DNA of 5,467 bases from Pseudobdellovibrionaceae bacterium. Its GTDB lineage: Bacteria > Bdellovibrionota > Bdellovibrionia > Bdellovibrionales > Bdellovibrionaceae. Within the stretch, counting starts at the first letter, position 1, and each line of letters begins with the position of its first letter. Below are positions 1 through 5,467 of the stretch, in pieces. Where the stretch lies: positions 1 to 5,467 of the forward strand of contig JACMRP010000088.1 of assembly GCA_014376325.1 (NCBI GenBank). The letters are read 5' to 3'. Below the pieces are notes generated by a model. It searched no databases, had not been told where the DNA came from, and saw nothing but the letters and a program-made list of their open reading frames with translations. The position numbers were made by a program, and so were the translations under genes.

Positions 1-612
1 CATGAAATCCAATTTCGCGGTCGTGTTAATCAGTTCTTTCGCGCGCTCGGCATCGGCCATGCCCGGAAGCTGTACCAAGATGCGGTTCGCACCTTGTTGA
101 GTGATCGAAGGTTCTGCCACTCCAAATTCGTCGATACGATTACGGATGGTTTCGATCGCCTGCTGGATCACACGCTGTTTGTAATCATTGATGTAAGTGT
201 CAAAATAACGAACGACCAATGTGTTATCGCTGTCGCTCATCTCTTGCAAACTGGTGCCGTGATTTTTGGTCAAATACTCTTTCGCCTTTTGCTTTGCTTC
301 CGCATTGGCGGTGGTGATCGTGATTTCACCCGCTTCGGCATTGGTCGTTTTCAAATCGGTGACCGCGATGTTTTCTTTCGTGAATTCTGATTTTAAGCTC
401 GCGATCAAACGAGTCGTGCTTTCGGTCAGAACGCCGGCAACATCCACACCCATCACTAAGTGCAATCCGCCCTGGATATCCAGGCCGTAGTTCAATTTAG
501 ATTTCGATGGCCACCATTTGTTCTCAAGATTGATCAAGTTCGGAGTAACCCACACGATCGCGAGGGCCACACCAATCACCGCTAAGATCGAGCGAAGACG
601 CAAACTTTCCAT
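1..612 (-). CDS. secD: SecD, Sec translocon accessory subunit (partial, 3' end outside window)
   Basis: SecD is an inner-membrane protein that, with SecF and YajC, uses the proton gradient to help pull or release preproteins on the periplasmic side of SecYEG. The window holds the first 204 codons; the gene runs off the left edge without a stop. My translation shows a first membrane segment at about residues 6-24, then the family block GLDIQGGLHLVM at 43-54, a charged periplasmic region, QAIETIRNRIDEFGVAEP at 151-168 and RILVQLPG at 177-184, all typical of the SecD first periplasmic domain. The remaining five membrane helices must lie beyond the window. The start ATG overlaps the yajC stop as TAATG, and an AAGGAA ribosome binding site lies upstream at 620-625, so the two genes are probably translationally coupled. 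secF is expected next but cannot be seen. Identity is very secure. Confidence 0.96.
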   Translation of the reverse strand, partial: MESLRLRSILAVIGVALAIVWVTPNLINLENKWWPSKSKLNYGLDIQGGLHLVMGVDVAGVLTESTTRLIASLKSEFTKENIAVTDLKTTNAEAGEITITTANAEAKQKAKEYLTKNHGTSLQEMSDSDNTLVVRYFDTYINDYKQRVIQQAIETIRNRIDEFGVAEPSITQQGANRILVQLPGMADAERAKELINTTAKLDFM

Positions 613-956
613 TATTTCTTTCCTTCGATAGCGGTTGCTTTAGCTTGAGATGACAAGATCTGCGTGCGCAAAATCTTGATGCGAACGCCATCGGCGATTT
701 CGAGGGTAACGAAAGCTTCCGTGATACCTTCGATCGTGCCTAAGATCCCGCTAGTGGTGACAACGGATTCGCCGCGCTTTAGTTCAGTGACAAATTTTTG
801 GTGGTCCTTTTGCTTTCGAGCTTGAGGACGAATGATCAAGAAATAGAAAATGACGAAGATGAAGATGAAAGGCAAAAACATTTCGAAGCCAGACGGACTA
901 GAAGCGCCACCAGTTGCCTGTGCGAACGCGTGATTTCCTGAAAACAACCAAAACAT
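612..956 (-). CDS. yajC: YajC, Sec translocon auxiliary subunit
   Basis: YajC is a small single-span inner-membrane protein that associates with SecDF and the SecYEG translocon. The protein is 114 residues, close to the usual family length of about 110. A short periplasmic N-terminus is followed by one hydrophobic helix at about residues 26-42, and the hallmark FYFLIIRPQARKQK at 37-50 right after it. The cytoplasmic part has the expected GESVVTTSGILGTIEGI stretch at 62-78 and LEIADGVRIKILR at 85-97. Residues 1-14 end in AFAQA and look mildly like a signal sequence, but the family does not need one. The start is supported by a strong GGAGG ribosome binding site. It lies between tgt and secD exactly as in the E. 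coli cluster, and its stop codon overlaps the secD start. Confidence 0.96.
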   Translation of the reverse strand: MFWLFSGNHAFAQATGGASSPSGFEMFLPFIFIFVIFYFLIIRPQARKQKDHQKFVTELKRGESVVTTSGILGTIEGITEAFVTLEIADGVRIKILRTQILSSQAKATAIEGKK

Positions 957-961
957 GAATC

Positions 962-968
962 AACCTCC
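962..968 (-). promoter_or_regulatory. Strong ribosome binding site of yajC
   Basis: The minus strand reads GGAGGTT with the core GGAGG about seven bases ahead of the yajC ATG at 956-954. This near-perfect match to the anti-Shine-Dalgarno sequence fixes the yajC start. It is much stronger than the signals for queA and secD, which suggests YajC is translated independently of tgt. The 76-base gap between tgt and yajC shows no hairpin with a T-tract. Confidence 0.8.
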
Positions 969-1032
969 ATACTTAATTAAAGGAAAAATTCACCACCATT
1001 CGGAACTGAAATCAATGTTTTAGTCGTTTTGC

Positions 1033-3194
<2,162 letters not shown>

Positions 3195-3210
3195 CAGAAG
3201 GCTTTAGCAC

Positions 3211-3239
3211 AAAAAAAATGCGGGGCGCAAGCCCCGCAT
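3211..3239 (-). terminator. Intrinsic terminator immediately upstream of queA
   Basis: On the minus strand a perfect nine-pair stem ATGCGGGGC / GCCCCGCAT with a four-base TTGC loop (3239-3218) is followed directly by a run of eight T (3218-3211). This is a textbook rho-independent terminator and works only in the minus direction. It most simply ends the transcript of the small membrane-protein gene at 3309-3452. It also stands only 16 bases from the queA start, so it could instead, or also, control entry of RNA polymerase into the queA operon. Confidence 0.9.
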
Positions 3240-3240
3240 C

Positions 3241-3277
3241 GGTTTCTTAAGGGGAACCACCAAACCCTTAAGAAACC
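3241..3277. repeat. 13-base perfect inverted repeat next to the terminator
   Basis: GGTTTCTTAAGGG (3241-3253) and its exact reverse complement (3265-3277) enclose an 11-base loop. The structure lies one base from the terminator stem, so the minus-strand RNA would fold into two hairpins in tandem. Neither strand has a T-run directly after this hairpin, so it is not a terminator by itself. It could stabilise the 3' end of the small-gene transcript, form part of a queA leader, or serve as a protein binding site; the sequence does not decide. Confidence 0.8.
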
Positions 3278-3282
3278 CCATG

Positions 3283-3312
3283 AATATAATTTGAATCAAA
3301 TCTTGGAGCTAA
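3283..3312 (-). promoter_or_regulatory. Possible promoter between the small gene and the hairpins
   Basis: The minus strand has TATATT (3288-3283), five of six matches to a -10 box, with a weak -35 candidate TTAGCT (3312-3307) at 18-base spacing. If used, transcription would start just before the tandem hairpins and give a short structured leader ahead of queA. The -35 match is poor, so this is only a candidate. Confidence 0.25.
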
Positions 3313-3452
3313 CCGTATTTACGCTCTGGAGCAGACTCATTCTCAGCGCGGGCTTCCTGCCGTTGCTGACTGACGAGATTCGCCCAGATCACCAGGGTGA
3401 CCGCACCAGAATAAAAAACACAAAATAGAAACAACATTTGCATCTCGGTCAT
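3309..3452 (-). CDS. Small single-span membrane protein of unknown function (47 residues)
   Basis: I do not recognise a family. The reading frame starts MTEMQMLFLFCVFYSGAVTL and continues to a TAG stop after ERKYG. Residues about 6-26 form one uninterrupted hydrophobic helix with aromatic residues and a Trp near the end; the remaining 21 residues are strongly polar and charged (Gln, Arg, Glu) and probably lie in the cytoplasm or form a short amphipathic tail. Support that it is real: a near-perfect GGAGGTG ribosome binding site six bases from the ATG, a coherent membrane-plus-charged-tail layout, and a strong terminator downstream in the same direction. It lies between the queA operon and the divergent tRNA-Leu gene and seems to be its own transcription unit. 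It is not a standard attenuation leader peptide, since there is no run of one amino-acid codon. A role as a small subunit or regulator of a membrane complex is possible but nothing here shows which. Confidence 0.72.
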   Translation of the reverse strand: MTEMQMLFLFCVFYSGAVTLVIWANLVSQQRQEARAENESAPERKYG

Positions 3453-3456
3453 CGGT

Positions 3457-3463
3457 CACCTCC
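3457..3463 (-). promoter_or_regulatory. Strong ribosome binding site of the small membrane-protein gene
   Basis: The minus strand reads GGAGGTG, with six bases between GGAGG and the ATG at 3452-3450. It is as good as the yajC site and is the main reason to accept this 47-codon gene and its start. Confidence 0.75.
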
Positions 3464-3640
3464 ATGTGACGGAAGGGGTGTGTCGCCATCCTAGCTCCCC
3501 CCTCACCCCGTCTGAGAAGCATCCTTGCCTCTCTGTTTGTATGACTCTAGAGCCACTCCTTTAGGTTAGTAGATGGCTTAAATTTTAGGCAAAAAATTTG
3601 AAAACCTGGACCATTCTTCCTGTCAGTCACCGGGCGAAGC

Positions 3641-3670
3641 TTGACTCGTTCCGCGAAAATATGATTTAAA
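3641..3670 (+). promoter_or_regulatory. Probable promoter of tRNA-Leu
   Basis: TTGACT (3641-3646, five of six to the -35 consensus) and TTTAAA (3665-3670, four of six to the -10 consensus) are 18 bases apart. Transcription would begin near 3677, about 30 bases ahead of the mature tRNA. The bases after the -10 box are fairly G/C-rich (CGAGGTCC), as often seen for stringently controlled stable-RNA promoters. The rest of the 3453-3640 gap shows no convincing gene. Confidence 0.5.
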
Positions 3671-3707
3671 CGAGGTCCCTCTGTTCTGAATCAAGTCTTA
3701 ATGGTGC

Positions 3708-3789
3708 GCGCGAGTGGTGGAATGGTAGACACGTACGTTTGAGGGGCGTATGCGCAAGCGTGGGGGTTCAAGTCCCCCCTCGCGCACCA
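3708..3789 (+). tRNA. tRNA-Leu (anticodon GAG), CCA encoded
   Basis: The molecule folds fully. The acceptor stem is GCGCGAG (3708-3714) with CTCGCGC (3779-3785), followed by A and an encoded CCA. The D-arm contains GTGGAATGGTAGACAC, typical of bacterial leucine tRNAs. The anticodon stem is TACGT / GCGTA with loop TTGAGGG, placing GAG at 3741-3743, which reads CUC and CUU. A class II extra arm TGCGCAAGCGT follows (short for leucine), and the T-arm is GGGGG-TTCAAGT-CCCCC. The gene is on the plus strand, divergent from the small membrane-protein gene and convergent with the recombinase gene, whose stop codon lies within the T-loop. The complete acceptor and T-arm show the tRNA remains functional, so any integration has preserved or rebuilt its 3' end. 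Confidence 0.96.
3762..3789. other. Putative attachment site at the 3' end of tRNA-Leu (left element boundary)
   Basis: The T-arm and 3' acceptor half of tRNA-Leu directly meet the end of an integrase-type recombinase gene. Mobile elements often use this part of a tRNA gene as attB and carry a matching copy in attP so the tRNA stays intact. The exact crossover bases cannot be placed, because the second copy (attR) would lie beyond position 5467 and no repeat of this segment occurs within the window. The call rests on position alone. Confidence 0.4.
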
Positions 3790-5465
3790 TTCCCAACAGT
3801 ACTCGAACCCGCACGGTGGTTCGGGCTGAGGGGATGCACGGTCGCTTCTTTTTTATTTTCTTTTAAATTTTGAGTTTGGTTTCCGGCTGAAGGGGCTCCG
3901 TCCGTTCCGGTCGCTTTGTATTGTTCGTTACTAGGTGCGTAGAGGCCCAATTTGATTTTAGTGGGATGGATCTCGACGAACTTCACTAAATTTGCATAGA
4001 TCGGGCGTTGTTTTTCAGCGGGTGATGACTCGAGCTTCTCGATAGCCGCTTTGATTCTTTGGGCTAAACCCTTCCCATCGATCTCTTGGGCCAGTAAATC
4101 CGTCGACTGGGACCTTAACTTTTCTTTCGCCTGGCGAAGGTCAAGGAGCTTTTGGTTCATTTGTTTGATCTGGTCATAAAATACATCTGCTGACAATTCT
4201 GCCGGTAAGTCCGCCACTCTTTGCACCAGATTCGTGATCCTCTTGCCGGTGGTTTGGATTTCTGTGTCCATTTGCTTCTGTCTTGATTGCACTTCTGGAA
4301 GATCGCTCACGGTTTTTTCTTTGTATATCCGAATCCATTTTTCAATGAGGCCAGGTTCTAGCAAAAGTTGCTTCAAGGAATTTAGGACGATTTCTTCGAG
4401 CCTTGGCGCGCGCACGTTTTTTATTTGGCATTTTGGTTTTAAGTGCGTAGCTAACGGATTTTTGATCTGGGCCTGGCCGTAGTAGAAATGCTTTTGGATC
4501 CTGCCGGTTCCTGATTTTCCGCCTAGGGACTTTCCGCATTCCCCGCACTGAACCATTTCAGTTAAAGGGAATGCGTGGCTCTTCCATTCATCGGGTTTGT
4601 ATTTGTTTTTGTTCTTATGGAGCCGTTCTTGGACTTTACTGAAAATCTCTTCAGAGACAATCGCCTTCCAGTTTGCCGGGACTTCGTCTCTGCTGCCGTC
4701 TCTGTGCAGAACATCTCTTTTTGCGATATACGCCTTTGTTGTTAACAAGCTCTGCAAAGTATCCACGGTAAAAATGTTGCCGCCCTTTTCGAGGCCATGC
4801 TTGTTGGTATATCGTTTATTGAAAATACCACCTTCAATTAATTTAATCTGGGTCTTTCGGACCGAACCCTCTTCAAGGAAGATCTCGAATATCTTCTGCA
4901 CCGTTTTAGCTTCATCTTCGTTCACTAAAAGCTCGCCCTTGTTTTTGGGATTTCTATCAAACCCCAGCGGGATGCTTCCGCCGTTCCACAGGCCGCGCTT
5001 TGATCGCGAAAGCCAGTTCGCAGAAATTCTTTCAGCCGTCTGCTTTCGTTCGTATTGGGCATAATTGATCAGGTTAAAAACCATCATCTCGCCACTGGCG
5101 GTCGTGGTATCAAACGATTCACGGAGCGTAATGAAACTTGAGCTGTGCTTTTTCAACAGATCCCAGATGTCGCAGAAATCTCGAATGTTCCTGGATAGCC
5201 GTGAGAGCTCTGTCGCAATCAGCAAATTAATTCGCCCGCTTTGCACATCAGCGAGCATCCGTCTGAACTCGGGACGGTTCATGTCCTTTGCGGATCTGCC
5301 CTCGTCACAATAAAAATCAATGATCGATCCCCAATTCGGATGAAGCTTTTTTTGATGTTCTACATATTCGATGAGGCGATTCTTTTGCGAGACCAAGGAG
5401 CCGTCGACGATTCTTGCCTGCTCTTCCGTTGATACTCTGATATAAATTCCACAGCGTCTCATCAT
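3768..5465 (-). CDS. Large serine recombinase (site-specific integrase)
   Basis: Large serine recombinases cut and rejoin attP and attB through a covalent phosphoserine link and move phages and other integrative elements. The 565-residue protein has the resolvase-type catalytic domain at about 4-150, with nucleophile Ser12 in YIRVSTEEQ, DEGRSAKDMNRPEF at 54-67 and ELSRLSRN at 86-93. A recombinase DNA-binding domain follows at about 155-285 (GGSIPLGFDRNP, then NEDEAKTVQKIFEIF), then a zinc-ribbon region beginning CGEC at 307-310, a predicted coiled coil at about 392-460, and a beta-like end VEIHPTKIKLGLY at 497-509. Only Cys307, Cys310 and Cys346 are seen as zinc ligands; the usual fourth position reads YYGQ. 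Residues after 513 are a polar low-complexity tail, and the last six are encoded by the antisense of the tRNA 3' end. The start is two bases from the window edge, so a longer N-terminus cannot be excluded, though MMRRCGIYIRVS is a normal beginning. Confidence 0.93.
   Translation of the reverse strand: MMRRCGIYIRVSTEEQARIVDGSLVSQKNRLIEYVEHQKKLHPNWGSIIDFYCDEGRSAKDMNRPEFRRMLADVQSGRINLLIATELSRLSRNIRDFCDIWDLLKKHSSSFITLRESFDTTTASGEMMVFNLINYAQYERKQTAERISANWLSRSKRGLWNGGSIPLGFDRNPKNKGELLVNEDEAKTVQKIFEIFLEEGSVRKTQIKLIEGGIFNKRYTNKHGLEKGGNIFTVDTLQSLLTTKAYIAKRDVLHRDGSRDEVPANWKAIVSEEIFSKVQERLHKNKNKYKPDEWKSHAFPLTEMVQCGECGKSLGGKSGTGRIQKHFYYGQAQIKNPLATHLKPKCQIKNVRAPRLEEIVLNSLKQLLLEPGLIEKWIRIYKEKTVSDLPEVQSRQKQMDTEIQTTGKRITNLVQRVADLPAELSADVFYDQIKQMNQKLLDLRQAKEKLRSQSTDLLAQEIDGKGLAQRIKAAIEKLESSPAEKQRPIYANLVKFVEIHPTKIKLGLYAPSNEQYKATGTDGAPSAGNQTQNLKENKKEATVHPLSPNHRAGSSTVGNGARGGT
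3804..3823. repeat. Short inverted repeat just after tRNA-Leu
   Basis: CGAACC (3804-3809) and GGTTCG (3818-3823) form a six-pair stem with an eight-base loop, 15 bases after the tRNA. There is no T-run directly after it; a T-rich stretch starts only near 3846. It lies within the recombinase coding tail and beside the presumed attachment site. It may help end the tRNA transcript or be a recombinase contact site, but it may also be chance. Confidence 0.3.
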
Positions 5466-5467
5466 GC

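Noticed and set aside
94..490. Plus-strand open frames opposite secD
   Set aside because: They are antisense to a clear secD reading frame, have no good ribosome binding sites and show no recognisable domain.
3211..3282. A preQ1 riboswitch in front of queA
   Set aside because: The position is attractive because queA works in the queuosine pathway, but I see neither the small hairpin with an A-rich tail of class I nor an arrangement like the other preQ1 classes. The two hairpins are simple perfect stems.
3309..3452. The small gene as an attenuation leader peptide sensing queuosine-decoded codons
   Set aside because: It holds only scattered Tyr and Asn codons (TAT, AAT, AAT, TAC) rather than a run, its membrane helix suggests a functional protein, and no alternative pairing that would undo the terminator is obvious.
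3343..3522. A 59-codon minus-strand frame overlapping the small membrane-protein gene in another frame, starting MLLRRGEGG
   Set aside because: Its best start lacks a comparable ribosome binding site, the composition is rich in Gly, Arg and Ser without a domain-like pattern, and the overlapping 47-residue frame has a near-perfect ribosome binding site and a coherent membrane helix.
3804..3880. An intrinsic terminator for tRNA-Leu formed by the CGAACC / GGTTCG stem and the later T-rich stretch
   Set aside because: The T-rich stretch begins more than 20 bases after the stem, which is too far for a standard intrinsic terminator; listed only as a weak inverted repeat.
4597..5432. Several plus-strand open frames opposite the recombinase gene
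   Set aside because: They are antisense shadows of a well-supported recombinase frame with no ribosome binding sites or domain features.

Overview
The window is a stretch of bacterial chromosome that carries the left edge of an apparent mobile element. The host part holds the well-known queuosine/Sec-translocon cluster queA-tgt-yajC-secD, all on the minus strand and in the same order as in E. coli. The Gram-negative-type gene order, the genome-encoded tRNA CCA end and the roughly balanced base composition fit a proteobacterium or a Bdellovibrio-like relative. That placement is an inference from style; no single feature proves it.

Layout from left to right: (1) 1-612, minus: 5' two thirds or less of secD, running off the left edge. 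(2) 612-956, minus: yajC, overlapping secD by one base (TAATG). (3) 957-1032: short gap with the yajC ribosome binding site and no visible terminator. (4) 1033-2178, minus: tgt. (5) 2166-3194, minus: queA, overlapping tgt by 13 bases. (6) 3195-3308: two hairpins back to back, the one nearer queA being a textbook intrinsic terminator on the minus strand that ends only 16 bases before the queA start codon. (7) 3309-3452, minus: an unannotated-looking 47-residue membrane miniprotein gene with a very strong ribosome binding site. (8) 3453-3707: 255 bases with no convincing gene; it holds a plausible plus-strand tRNA promoter near its right end. (9) 3708-3789, plus: tRNA-Leu with anticodon GAG and encoded CCA. 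(10) 3768-5465, minus: a large serine recombinase whose stop codon lies inside the T-loop of the tRNA gene, read from the opposite strand; its 5' end is within two bases of the right edge.

How it fits together: QueA and Tgt act in the same tRNA modification pathway (Tgt inserts preQ1 at the wobble position of GUN-anticodon tRNAs; QueA then builds epoxyqueuosine), while YajC and SecD are accessory parts of the Sec translocon. Tight overlaps indicate one operon. The tRNA-Leu gene appears to be the insertion point of a mobile element whose integrase is the serine recombinase; the rest of the element would lie beyond position 5467.

The parts most worth a second look are the small membrane-protein gene, the terminator and extra hairpin jammed against queA with almost no room for a promoter, and the recombinase that ends inside a host tRNA gene. 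No CRISPR array, insertion sequence or clear defence system is visible. I did not identify a convincingly new multi-gene system in this window.
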